Below, one piece after another: positions 7,870-16,794 of a stretch of 64,000 nt of DNA. This DNA is from Vibrio pectenicida (GTDB taxonomy: Bacteria > Pseudomonadota > Gammaproteobacteria > Enterobacterales > Vibrionaceae), in contig AP024889.1 of assembly GCA_024347015.1 (NCBI GenBank), positions 1,550,001-1,614,000 on the forward strand, written 5' to 3'. Position 1 is the stretch's first letter; the number at the start of each line of letters is the position of its first letter. The notes below the pieces were generated by a model, which did not search any database, was not told the DNA's origin, and saw only the letters and a list, made by a program, of their open reading frames with translations. Both the position numbers and the translations under genes were made by a program.

Positions 7870-9852
7870 TTAATTGACCTTAACAATTGCGCCTTTTAAC
7901 TCACCTAATACACCGCCATCGAATGTTCCTTTGAGGCCAGATTTAAACTCTGCGCTTAATGAACCTTCAGCGCTTAACGTTGTATTCGCTTTTATCTCCA
8001 CGCTGAGTCCCTTAATGCTGTTTGAACTTGTGGCTTCAAGTGCAGTTGTTGTGCCTGATAGCTTATTTGCTGACGTGGCTTTACTCGTCACATTGGTTCC
8101 CTCTAGGTTAAGGGAACTACTTGCTTTGATGTCTATATCGGTAGCTTCTATTGATATCGAAGAAGAGGATATTGATATTGTGCTTGAGCCAACTTTAAGG
8201 TCAATAGAGTCATCCGCTTCTAGTGTAATAGACTTAGCAGAACCACTTATTGCTTTGGTAACATCTAAACTGTAATTATCCTCTGTTTTAATTGTCATAG
8301 CTTTAGTCACAGTTTGATTAAGTTCTCCTTTGACGGTTTCTGTATGATTATTTTCAATTTCTTGGGAGATATCTTTAGCAGCATGGAGGTAGATAAGTTC
8401 ATTATCTTTTTTGTCATCAAAGTACAGTTCGTTTGCTTCAGCTGTTAATTTTGTTTTTATACCACTCTTAGTCGTATTTGCTTCTTTGTAAGGTGGTGCA
8501 TTCTCGCTGTTATATACACTTCCTGTAATAATAGGTTGATCTGGATCTCCATCGATAAAGGACACCAAAACTTCTTGTCCAACCCTAGGAACAAATTGTG
8601 ATCCGTAGCCACTGCCTGCCATCATTTGAGCAACTCTGACGTAGCAACTTGTTTTGTCTCCACTTGACTCAGTGTCCCAGTGGAATTGAATCCTAACTCG
8701 GCCTTGTTCGTCTTGATTTATTTCCCCAGCAGTGGATCCTGCAACAGTTGCACTTTGCAGACCTTTGACTATCTGCTTTCCCCTTGGTTTGGGGTAGGTT
8801 GGTGTTGATTTAGGAGTAAGCTTAACTTCTGTTGTACATTGAACATCATTTTTGTAGTCAGTTGAGATACCAATCACCGAGAAATCACCCAATTGGTTTT
8901 TGTCTAAATGGCTATTTAGACTAAACCAAGTCGCAATATCGAACATGTCATGTTTCGCATGCGCTACAACTGACTGATATTCTTGCTCAAGGTGTTCAAT
9001 ACGTCTTTTAGCAAGGTTACTAGATAGGTCTGTCATGTCACGACTAATTCCTAATTCAGGATAAAATGCGGACGTCAATTTTGTATTGTTAGCGATAGTA
9101 TGACTGCTATTTTTGGCTTTGCTGGTAATGAGCTTGGATTGTGAATAATCATATGAAGTTAATTCGATACTTGCCCCATGAAACGACATAATTGGAATCC
9201 AAGAATGTATCAATGGTAGGCTACCAGACGGCGTTTCTTGCATATCAAATTTTGCGGCATCAGCCTTATCAAAAGGAGATGTTGCATCTTGAATAACCAT
9301 GGTATGGTCGCCAGTTTGGTGTTCAAAATAGTAATGCAGTCCTTCTTCCGCAAGTAATCGAGCGACGAAATCATGGTCAGACTCGTTATACTGAAGGCAA
9401 TATTCTCTTTTTGTTGAAGGTAGGCTAGAAAGTTTATATTTGCCTTTGAAGCCAGCAGTATCGAAAATATCGCTAATAATGTCCTTTGTAGATTGTGTTT
9501 GGTAGACTCGAAATGAGTGAGTGTGGGTAAGTAACCAGAACCAAGGCCTAAGTGTTACCTGATATTGCATGAACTTTAGATTAGCATCTAATCCCATTTG
9601 CTCTATACGCGCGATTACACCATTAAAGGTCCGTTGCAATTTGTTGTTGCCTGATTCATTACTATAACGGTTGATCGTTAACAGCTGCCCAAGTTGGTCT
9701 TGAGCGCTAAAAGCTGAGGACACAATAGTGGCAGTGATTTCAAAAGATACCGATAAAGCTTGATTGACGATAAAATCACTGACTAAGTGTTCTTGGTTTT
9801 TGTAATCTTTTGCAGATATTAAGCTAGCCGATGCTGAATATTTATCAGTCAT
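7870..9852 (-). CDS. vgrG: Type VI secretion spike protein VgrG
   Basis: VgrG trimers form the puncturing spike at the tip of the Hcp tube. The 660-residue chain shows the expected order: gp27-like domains (about residues 1-350, including the YCLQYNESDHDFVARLLAEEG motif area near 150-170), a gp5-like OB fold (about 385-450, with GRVRIQFHWD, RVAQ..AG.GYG and PRVGQEVLVSFIDGDPDQP), then a long Ser/Thr/Ile/Lys-rich beta-helix to the end. There is no extra catalytic domain after the helix, so it is a structural spike without a fused toxin. ATG at 9850-9852. The DUF6931-like gene follows three bases downstream, in the same operon. Confidence 0.96.
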   Translation of the reverse strand: MTDKYSASASLISAKDYKNQEHLVSDFIVNQALSVSFEITATIVSSAFSAQDQLGQLLTINRYSNESGNNKLQRTFNGVIARIEQMGLDANLKFMQYQVTLRPWFWLLTHTHSFRVYQTQSTKDIISDIFDTAGFKGKYKLSSLPSTKREYCLQYNESDHDFVARLLAEEGLHYYFEHQTGDHTMVIQDATSPFDKADAAKFDMQETPSGSLPLIHSWIPIMSFHGASIELTSYDYSQSKLITSKAKNSSHTIANNTKLTSAFYPELGISRDMTDLSSNLAKRRIEHLEQEYQSVVAHAKHDMFDIATWFSLNSHLDKNQLGDFSVIGISTDYKNDVQCTTEVKLTPKSTPTYPKPRGKQIVKGLQSATVAGSTAGEINQDEQGRVRIQFHWDTESSGDKTSCYVRVAQMMAGSGYGSQFVPRVGQEVLVSFIDGDPDQPIITGSVYNSENAPPYKEANTTKSGIKTKLTAEANELYFDDKKDNELIYLHAAKDISQEIENNHTETVKGELNQTVTKAMTIKTEDNYSLDVTKAISGSAKSITLEADDSIDLKVGSSTISISSSSISIEATDIDIKASSSLNLEGTNVTSKATSANKLSGTTTALEATSSNSIKGLSVEIKANTTLSAEGSLSAEFKSGLKGTFDGGVLGELKGAIVKVN

Positions 9853-10037
9853 AGAATATCCTTGTAATTTTAATGCAGAATAAAAGTCTTACAAATTATG
9901 CTGATACGTATAGAACATAGCGAACCAATAAAAAGTAGCAGTAAATCAAGCGTAAATAAATCCCACTAGTTGGGAGAACATGAGATTTATATTCGAAGTG
10001 TGCTTAATGTGTGAGCTACCTTTATATATTTTTTAAT

Positions 10038-10835
10038 TTAACGGCTATCTACCACTAACAATTTCGCCTTTCTATAAGCAAAGTCCATACTCTCAACTTC
10101 ATTTTTACTCTGCAAAATTGAATCGACCGATGGGAGAATCACAAAGAATACCAAAGGTTCATGATGAAGAGCGCGCCAGAGAGTATCCAAATGGTTTTTT
10201 TTATGGACACTCATGTTAATGGTGAGCACTAAACTATCTTCAGCAAGGTTCGAATTAAGGATTTTCCCCAATTCATGTACTGCTCCCCAGAGTGTATTTA
10301 GAGATCTTTCTTGTGTACTTTTCAAAAAAAACTCTAATTCCAGATCTCCTGAATCACCATGTACTGTAATGCTTAAGCGGTGATTTACTCTCAGCCCTTT
10401 GGTGAAGGGGAGATATTGCAGATTATTGTCAATGATTTGAGATGAAAGTGGGCAAAGCTGAATAGAATTAGCTGGCTGTTGACTTGCATACATTTCACAA
10501 GTGAATTGTTTTATGATTGACTCTAATCCGCTGTGAAAGTATGTATTTTGAATATCTTTTATTGAAGTTGCTGAGCTTGCAATGGCTTCTGAAAATATTT
10601 TAGACGCGTTATCATTAACGGCTTCGTAGTCCCAAACATTAACATAATCGTTCGATTTAATTGCCTTCTTCACAACATTGTTTGTGTCGATAATTGTCAC
10701 ACTATCATCCGTATACACACTGTCTCTGAATAAGGGATAGTATGGTTCTCGGTCCGTAAAAGGGAACAAAGAGCATGCGGTAAGATTTAGTACCAGCAGC
10801 GATAGAGCTATCGTTGTTACAAAAAGTGCATTCAT
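10038..10835 (-). CDS. Predicted lipoprotein upstream of vgrG, function unknown
   Basis: A 265-residue exported lipoprotein: a hydrophobic leader (residues 2-17) ends in the lipobox LTAC with the lipidated Cys at position 21. The next residues (Ser-Leu) do not look like an inner-membrane retention signal, so outer-membrane placement is likely. The mature part has two further cysteines around residues 132 and 146 and no motif I recognise. It is too long for a plain TssJ (about 150-180 residues) and I see no OmpA-type peptidoglycan domain. It is read in the same direction as vgrG, 185 bases ahead, so a T6SS role (envelope anchor, immunity lipoprotein or accessory) is possible but rests only on position. 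The intergenic gap makes a shared operon uncertain. Confidence 0.7.
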   Translation of the reverse strand: MNALFVTTIALSLLVLNLTACSLFPFTDREPYYPLFRDSVYTDDSVTIIDTNNVVKKAIKSNDYVNVWDYEAVNDNASKIFSEAIASSATSIKDIQNTYFHSGLESIIKQFTCEMYASQQPANSIQLCPLSSQIIDNNLQYLPFTKGLRVNHRLSITVHGDSGDLELEFFLKSTQERSLNTLWGAVHELGKILNSNLAEDSLVLTINMSVHKKNHLDTLWRALHHEPLVFFVILPSVDSILQSKNEVESMDFAYRKAKLLVVDSR

Positions 10836-11008
10836 TCGACTATCAATTTCCCTACTGATCCCAGATAAGATAGTAGCCAGATACTTGTGTTAATTCATAA
10901 CTTTGGTTCGATTACTGCGCAGTTAGTTCACAAAAATGATTGAACGAAAAGGGTTCAGTTTCTTAAAAGTATGATCTATTAATGATATATGCTATCAGTT
11001 TAATTTGG

Positions 11009-11018
11009 TTGTCGACAA
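11009..11018. promoter_or_regulatory. Putative GntR operator, copy 1 (TTGTCGACAA)
   Basis: A perfect 10-base palindrome, first of three copies of TTGTNGACAA in front of the GntR-family gene. Regulators with an FCD domain commonly bind sites of the form TNGTNNACNA, so this fits the regulator encoded next to it. Binding is inferred from sequence form and position. Confidence 0.7.
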
Positions 11019-11027
11019 TGATCTTGA

Positions 11028-11037
11028 TTGTTGACAA
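11028..11037. promoter_or_regulatory. Putative GntR operator, copy 2 (TTGTTGACAA)
   Basis: Second copy, 19 bases (start to start) after the first, so on nearly the same face of the helix. It contains a consensus -35 hexamer TTGACA at 11031-11036, suggesting that occupancy would block RNA polymerase; I could not match a good -10 at the proper spacing. Confidence 0.7.
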
Positions 11038-11070
11038 TTATTATGGATATTTTGTGTTTTAGTCTTATTA

Positions 11071-11080
11071 TTGTAGACAA
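11071..11080. promoter_or_regulatory. Putative GntR operator, copy 3 (TTGTAGACAA)
   Basis: Third copy, 43 bases after the second and 25 bases before the regulator ATG, extended to ATTGTAGACAATT. Its position just ahead of the coding region fits autoregulation and repression of the whole prp operon. Confidence 0.68.
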
Positions 11081-11104
11081 TTAAGTTAAAGATCATAAGT
11101 AAAT

Positions 11105-11809
11105 ATGGACGATGAACTCGCTTACCGTATGGAAACTAAGCTCAAAGAAAGAGAGAGTACCAAATCTGAAAATTTAACGGAGCTTTTGATTGACGTTATC
11201 GTTGCTGGAACGCTTGAGCCTGGTAGCAAAATTTCTGAACCAGAATTAGCCAAGCGTTTAAAAGTGAGTAGAGGCCCATTAAGAGAAGCTTTGATGCGAA
11301 TTGAAGGTTTAGGGCTTATCGAGCGCATCCCGCATGTCGGTGCGAGAGTAGTTAAGCTTTCTACTCAGAAATTGATAGAAGTGTATTCGGTTAGGGAGGC
11401 TTTGGAAGGAATGGCTGCTAGACTAGCCGCTAGACATATATCGGATAATGAAGTCTTAAGTTTGGAAGCCTTACTTGCAAAACATTCTAGACATATTGAC
11501 GAGGTTGATGGCGGATCTTATTTTCATCAACAGGGAGACTTTGATTTCCACTATCGCGTTATTTTAGCAAGTCGAAATAGCAAACTTATATCTTTACTAT
11601 GCGATGAATTATACCACTTACTGCGTATGTACCGATATCAGTCTCCACGGTCTCAATCAAGGCCTATAGATGCATTAAACGAACACAAATTGATATTGAA
11701 AGCGATAGGAAATCGTGATGAAGAATTAGCAGAACTTCTTATGAGGCGACATATATCAGACAGTAGAAAATTAATTGAGCAACGTATTTCAATAACTCAC
11801 AATGATTAG
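11105..11809 (+). CDS. prpR: GntR-family (FCD domain) regulator of the 2-methylcitrate operon
   Basis: A 234-residue transcription factor that by position controls propionate breakdown. It has a winged helix-turn-helix (about residues 20-83, with SEPELAKRLKVSRGPLREAL as the recognition area) and an FCD effector domain (about 95-220). The metal-binding set of that domain is complete: D145, H149, H194 and H216. Vibrionaceae and related groups use this GntR-type regulator instead of the sigma-54 dependent PrpR of enteric bacteria; the name is therefore functional, not homologous. Twelve bases separate it from prpB, so it is co-transcribed and probably autoregulated through the three operators upstream. 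A second Met at codon 9 is an alternative start; neither has a strong ribosome site. Confidence 0.88.
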   Translation: MDDELAYRMETKLKERESTKSENLTELLIDVIVAGTLEPGSKISEPELAKRLKVSRGPLREALMRIEGLGLIERIPHVGARVVKLSTQKLIEVYSVREALEGMAARLAARHISDNEVLSLEALLAKHSRHIDEVDGGSYFHQQGDFDFHYRVILASRNSKLISLLCDELYHLLRMYRYQSPRSQSRPIDALNEHKLILKAIGNRDEELAELLMRRHISDSRKLIEQRISITHND

Positions 11810-11821
11810 AAGGACATTGTC

Positions 11822-12721
11822 ATGAGTTTATCTCAAGGTGCAAAATTCAGGATTGCTATAGAGCAAAGCAGTCCATTACAGATTGTCGGCACAATAAACC
11901 CCTACTGTGCAATGATGGCGAAAAACCTCGGACATCAAGCTATTTATTTATCTGGCGGAGGCGTTGCAAACGCTTCATATGGTTTACCCGATCTCGGCAT
12001 AACCTCGCTTAATGATGTCTTAGTCGATGTTGAACGCATTTGTAACGCTTGCGATCTCCCGCTGTTAGTCGATATTGACACCGGTTTTGGAGGTGCATTC
12101 AATATCGCACGTACGATAAAGGCAATGGAAAAAGCGGGCGCTGCAGCAGTGCATATGGAAGATCAGGTTGCACAAAAACGATGTGGGCATAGGCCCAATA
12201 AAGCCATAGTGAGCCAACAAGAAATGGTTGATCGTATCAAAGCAGCCGTAGATGCTCGCCATGATCCAAGTTTTGTGATCATGGCACGAACTGATGCTCT
12301 TGCGATAGAAGGCATGGATAAAGCTATAGATAGGGCAATAGCTTGCATTGAAGCAGGAGCTGATATGGTCTTTCCTGAAGCGATGAATAAGCTGGAACAG
12401 TATTCTCAATTCTCCAAAGCACTGAAACAAGCCACGGGTAAAGATGTTCCTATATTGGCCAACATTACTGAATTTGGTCAAACACCTCTCTTTAGTACAC
12501 AGCAACTGGTGGAAGTAGGCGTTGGTATGGTGCTTTATCCATTAAGTGCATTTCGTGCTATGAATAAGGCCGCAGAAAACGTATATGCACACCTATTGAA
12601 AGAGGGAAACCAAGAAGAGCTTATTGAGTCCATGCAGACTAGAAACGAATTATATGAGCATCTAAATTATCATGACTACGAACAAAAACTAGATCAACTT
12701 TTTTCACAGGGAAATAGCTGA
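11822..12721 (+). CDS. prpB: Methylisocitrate lyase PrpB
   Basis: PrpB splits 2-methylisocitrate into pyruvate and succinate, the last step of the 2-methylcitrate cycle, in the cytoplasm. The 299-residue protein is the expected length for this branch of the isocitrate lyase/PEP mutase superfamily and has the catalytic KRCGH motif at residues 119-123 with C121, plus the Mg-binding DIDTGFGG region (84-91) and HMEDQ (111-115). AGAAGGA lies upstream of the ATG. It follows the GntR gene by 12 bases and precedes prpC. Confidence 0.97.
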   Translation: MSLSQGAKFRIAIEQSSPLQIVGTINPYCAMMAKNLGHQAIYLSGGGVANASYGLPDLGITSLNDVLVDVERICNACDLPLLVDIDTGFGGAFNIARTIKAMEKAGAAAVHMEDQVAQKRCGHRPNKAIVSQQEMVDRIKAAVDARHDPSFVIMARTDALAIEGMDKAIDRAIACIEAGADMVFPEAMNKLEQYSQFSKALKQATGKDVPILANITEFGQTPLFSTQQLVEVGVGMVLYPLSAFRAMNKAAENVYAHLLKEGNQEELIESMQTRNELYEHLNYHDYEQKLDQLFSQGNS

Positions 12722-12824
12722 TCGTAAGCAAAAATGTATCTATTAAATGATTTATTAATGTAATTTTTTTGGTAACCATTAGGTTCCAGTAAAGAGAACA
12801 AGCCAGACAGAAAAGGAGTTCTAT

Positions 12825-13952
12825 ATGTCGACCAAAGAGTTAGCTGGGGCTGGTCTAAGAGGCCAAAGTGCTGGAAGTACTGCTTTATGTACAGTCGGAA
12901 AGACGGGCACAGGCCTGACATATCGAGGATATGATATTGCAGATTTAGCAAACAACGCTCAGTTTGAAGAAGTGGCGCACCTTTTGTTACGTGGTCACTT
13001 ACCAACTCATCAAGAGTTGGATGCCTACAAAACAAGAATAATAAGTCTACGTGGCTTACCTAATGAGGTAAAACAAGCGCTTGAATTATTGCCATGTCAC
13101 GCACATCCAATGGACGTTATGCGTACGGGCTGTTCGGTTTTGGGAAACATAGAACAAGAACTTAATTTCGTTGAGCAGCTCAATGCAACAGAGAGAATGT
13201 TGGCTTTATTCCCAGCAATGATTTGTTATTGGTATCGTTATAGTCATGATGGTGTGAGAATAGATACAGAAGACCAATCTCAGAACTGTATTGGTGGTTA
13301 TTTTCTAAAAATGTTGACTGATAAAGAACCCAGCAAACTGCACAAACAAGTTATGCATTGTTCCCTTATTTTGTATGCTGAGCATGAGTTTAATGCATCT
13401 ACATTTGCAGCAAGAGTCTGCGCTTCAACTTTGTCTGACATACATTCTTGCATTACTGCTGCGATTGGTACTCTGAGAGGCCCTTTGCATGGTGGAGCGA
13501 ATGAAGCGGCAATGGATATGATTCAGGATTGGCAGACGCCTGAAGACGCTGAGTCTAATATCATGCGAATGCTAGCTAACAAAGACAAAATTATGGGCTT
13601 TGGTCATGCTATATATCGTGAAAGCGATCCTAGGAATGCATTGATTAAACGTTGGTCAAAAGAGTTATCTGAGCAAGTTGGTGATAAACATCTTTATGCT
13701 GTTTCAGAACGTGTAGAAGCTGTTATGAAACGTGAAAAAGGTTTGTTTTGTAATGCTGACTTTTTCCACGCATCCGCATACCACTTTATGGATATCCCTA
13801 CTAAATTATTTACCCCTATATTTGTTATGAGTCGTCTTACTGGCTGGGCTGCTCATGTCTTTGAACAGCGTTCTAATAATCGAATAATTCGCCCATGTGC
13901 GGATTATACAGGGCCAGATGCTCAGGATTGGTTACCTATTGAGAAGAGGTAA
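12825..13952 (+). CDS. prpC: 2-methylcitrate synthase PrpC
   Basis: PrpC condenses propionyl-CoA with oxaloacetate to 2-methylcitrate. The 375-residue length is that of the short citrate-synthase type. The catalytic triad is intact: H222 in GPLHGGANE, H261 in GFGHAIY and D312 in CNADFFHAS. The C-terminal arginine-rich HVFEQRSNNRIIRP substrate segment is also present. The ATG has an AAGGAG site eight bases upstream. It lies 103 bases after prpB, a gap with no gene that I can see. Confidence 0.97.
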   Translation: MSTKELAGAGLRGQSAGSTALCTVGKTGTGLTYRGYDIADLANNAQFEEVAHLLLRGHLPTHQELDAYKTRIISLRGLPNEVKQALELLPCHAHPMDVMRTGCSVLGNIEQELNFVEQLNATERMLALFPAMICYWYRYSHDGVRIDTEDQSQNCIGGYFLKMLTDKEPSKLHKQVMHCSLILYAEHEFNASTFAARVCASTLSDIHSCITAAIGTLRGPLHGGANEAAMDMIQDWQTPEDAESNIMRMLANKDKIMGFGHAIYRESDPRNALIKRWSKELSEQVGDKHLYAVSERVEAVMKREKGLFCNADFFHASAYHFMDIPTKLFTPIFVMSRLTGWAAHVFEQRSNNRIIRPCADYTGPDAQDWLPIEKR

Positions 13953-13974
13953 GAGCTAGAGTGGTTGTTTTGTA

Positions 13975-14001
13975 GAGGTTTAGAGTTGAAGACTAAGCCT
14001 C
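13975..14001 (+). other. Hairpin between prpC and acnD
   Basis: A nine-base stem (GAGGTTTAG with CTAAGCCTC, one G-U pair) closes a nine-base loop in the 242-base prpC-acnD gap. Only a weak T-rich stretch follows, so it is not a convincing terminator. It could stabilise or separate the upstream mRNA segment; this is inference. Confidence 0.4.
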
Positions 14002-14194
14002 TTTGTCTGTAAAAGACCAAGTTGAGCCATAAGTCGAGACTACTTTCGGCTTTTATTCTTCCAACGGCCCTCTTTGATAAAGCTGCTTTTAAGCTAGCCA
14101 TTACCAAAATATTTCCTTTATCTACCCAAATCTATATCGTTCTGACGTGGCAAAAAAATTCGATCCAGTGCGATATTTAGATGGAAACAACACT

Positions 14195-16786
14195 ATGAGT
14201 TGTACAGTGAACACAAACTACCGCAAATCACTTCCGGAATCTGATTTAGATTTTTTTGATGCTCGTCAAGCCATCAATGATATCTCTCCCGGAGCATATA
14301 ATCGCTTGCCTTACACTTCTCGAATCCTTGCCGAACAACTGGTTCGAAGGTGTAATCCACAGACTTTAAACGCATCACTTAAGCAGTTAATTGAGCGTAA
14401 GAGAGACTTGGATTTTCCATGGTATCCGGCACGAGTTGTATGTCACGATATTTTGGGTCAAACCGCTTTAGTAGATCTTGCTGGTTTAAGAGATGCCATT
14501 GCTGAACAAGGTGGAGATCCCTCAAAAGTAAACCCTGTTGTTGAAACTCAACTGATTGTTGATCACTCTTTAGCTGTTGAGCATGGTGGATACGACCCCG
14601 ATGCTTTCGAAAAAAACCGAGCTATTGAAGAACGCAGAAATGAAGATCGTTTTCATTTCATTGAATGGTGTAAAACCGCATTTGAGAATGTCAGCGTCAT
14701 TCCTGCTGGGAATGGCATTATGCATCAAATTAATCTTGAAAAGATGTCCCCAGTAGTACAAGTTAAAGATGATATAGCTTACCCAGATACGTGTGTCGGC
14801 ACCGACAGTCACACTCCCCATGTTGATGCTCTTGGTGTAATTGCAATTGGTGTCGGTGGGCTAGAGGCTGAAACTGTTATGTTAGGGCGTCCTTCTATGA
14901 TGAGACTCCCGGAGATCATAGGCGTGAAGCTGATTGGTAGGCGCAGTCCTGGAGTGACAGCGACGGATATAGTATTAGCAATTACCGAATTCTTACGTAA
15001 ATCGAAAGTCGTTTCTTCTTATCTTGAATTTTTTGGTGAAGGTGCCAGTAGTCTTACGATAGGTGATAGAGCGACTATCTCTAATATGACGCCAGAGTAT
15101 GGTGCCACCGCCGGAATGTTTTATATCGATGAACAAACGATACGTTATCTGCAATTGACTGGGCGGGATTCACAGCAGGTAGCATTAGTTGAAAAATACG
15201 CGAAACAAACTGGACTTTGGGCGAGTGATTTAAAACAAGTTGAGTACGAGCGAGTGTTGGAATTTGACCTCTCATCTGTCACTCGAAATTTAGCTGGTCC
15301 GTCTAACCCGCATCGTCGTTTACCCACTTCAGAACTTACAGCAAAGGGGATTGCTGGCAAGTGGGATAATACAGAAGGGCGCTTACCTGATGGAGCAGTT
15401 ATCATCGCTGCTATTACATCTTGCACCAATACAAGTAATCCAAGAAATGTTATTGCTGCTGGACTTGTGGCCAAAAAGGCAAATCAATTAGGTCTAGAGC
15501 GAAAGTCTTGGGTCAAATCGTCTTTTGCGCCGGGTTCTAAAGTTGCCAAACTCTATCTTGAAGAAGCTGGGTTACTGTCAGAAATGGAAAAGCTTGGTTT
15601 TGGAATTGTTGGTTACGCTTGTACAACCTGTAATGGTATGAGTGGGTCTTTGGACCCAAAAATTCAACAAGAAATTATAGAAAGAGATTTGTATTCTACC
15701 GCGGTTCTGTCAGGTAATCGCAATTTCGATGGCCGTATCCATCCTTATGCTAAACAAGCCTTTTTAGCTTCTCCTCCTCTCGTGGTCGCTTATGCTATTG
15801 CTGGTACGATTCGATTTGATATTGAGCGTGATGTATTAGGTCAAAACCCAGATGGTCATCCGGTTTACCTGCGAGATCTCTGGCCCACCGATGAAGAAAT
15901 TGATCAAGCTGTGGCTGATTATGTTAAGCCAGAACAATTTAAACAAGTTTATATACAAATGTTTAAGCTCGGAAATCAGGAAACTAGTGCTAATCCACTT
16001 TATAGTTGGCGCAAGATGAGTACCTATATACGCCGGCCTCCTTATTGGGAAGGTGCCCTTGCTGGTATACGTACGTTATCTTCAATGAGGCCGTTAGCTG
16101 TCCTAGGCGATAATATCACTACTGACCATTTGTCCCCCTCAAATGCCATACTCGCGTCCAGTGCTGCGGGTGAATATCTTTCTCTTATGGGCGTTCCTGA
16201 GCAAGACTTCAACTCTTATGCGACACATCGCGGCGATCATCTTACTGCGCAGCGCGCTACATTTGCTAACCCCAAACTTTTCAACGAAATGGTAAAAGAC
16301 AAGGGAGAGCTGGTACAGGGATCTTTTACTCGCATTGAGCCCGAAGGAAAAGTTTCTCGTATGTGGGAAGCGATTGAAACTTATATGGAGCGTAAACAAC
16401 CTTTGATCATTATTGCAGGTGCAGATTATGGCCAAGGCTCGTCACGAGATTGGGCGGCAAAAGGTGTACGTTTGGCTGGTGTTGAAGTCATAGTTGCAGA
16501 AGGGTTTGAACGAATCCACAGAACCAATCTTGTTGGCATGGGAGTGTTACCTATCGAATTTAAGCCTGGAGTAAATCGACAATCCCTCAAGCTTGATGGC
16601 AGCGAGGTTTACGACGTGGCTGGAAATGCTAAAGCTGGAGCCGAACTCATTTTAATCATCACGCGTAAAAATGGTGAGCGTATAGAAGTGCCAGTGAAAT
16701 GCCGGTTAGATACGGAAGATGAAGTCTCCGTTTACGAAGCTGGTGGTGTCTTACAACGTTTTGCACAAGACTTTCTTGCAAAGTAG
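14195..16786 (+). CDS. acnD: Fe/S-dependent 2-methylcitrate dehydratase AcnD
   Basis: AcnD is an aconitase-A-like enzyme that dehydrates 2-methylcitrate; with PrpF it replaces PrpD. From the ATG at 14195 it has 863 residues, close to the family length. The frame is open to a GTG at 14147, but the family N-terminus (NTNYRKSLPESDLDFFDAR) begins just after the ATG and the GTG has no ribosome site, so I choose 14195. The cluster cysteines are seen in the SCTNTSNPRNV motif and in YACTTCNGMSG. The swivelling C-terminal domain contains GSSRDWAAKGVRLAGV. It is eight bases upstream of prpF. Confidence 0.95.
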   Translation: MSCTVNTNYRKSLPESDLDFFDARQAINDISPGAYNRLPYTSRILAEQLVRRCNPQTLNASLKQLIERKRDLDFPWYPARVVCHDILGQTALVDLAGLRDAIAEQGGDPSKVNPVVETQLIVDHSLAVEHGGYDPDAFEKNRAIEERRNEDRFHFIEWCKTAFENVSVIPAGNGIMHQINLEKMSPVVQVKDDIAYPDTCVGTDSHTPHVDALGVIAIGVGGLEAETVMLGRPSMMRLPEIIGVKLIGRRSPGVTATDIVLAITEFLRKSKVVSSYLEFFGEGASSLTIGDRATISNMTPEYGATAGMFYIDEQTIRYLQLTGRDSQQVALVEKYAKQTGLWASDLKQVEYERVLEFDLSSVTRNLAGPSNPHRRLPTSELTAKGIAGKWDNTEGRLPDGAVIIAAITSCTNTSNPRNVIAAGLVAKKANQLGLERKSWVKSSFAPGSKVAKLYLEEAGLLSEMEKLGFGIVGYACTTCNGMSGSLDPKIQQEIIERDLYSTAVLSGNRNFDGRIHPYAKQAFLASPPLVVAYAIAGTIRFDIERDVLGQNPDGHPVYLRDLWPTDEEIDQAVADYVKPEQFKQVYIQMFKLGNQETSANPLYSWRKMSTYIRRPPYWEGALAGIRTLSSMRPLAVLGDNITTDHLSPSNAILASSAAGEYLSLMGVPEQDFNSYATHRGDHLTAQRATFANPKLFNEMVKDKGELVQGSFTRIEPEGKVSRMWEAIETYMERKQPLIIIAGADYGQGSSRDWAAKGVRLAGVEVIVAEGFERIHRTNLVGMGVLPIEFKPGVNRQSLKLDGSEVYDVAGNAKAGAELILIITRKNGERIEVPVKCRLDTEDEVSVYEAGGVLQRFAQDFLAK

Positions 16787-16794
16787 GGGGACTC

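Noticed and set aside
7870..9852. Possible evolved VgrG with a fused toxin
   Set aside because: The chain ends in the Ser/Ile/Lys beta-helix with no additional domain, so it is a plain spike.
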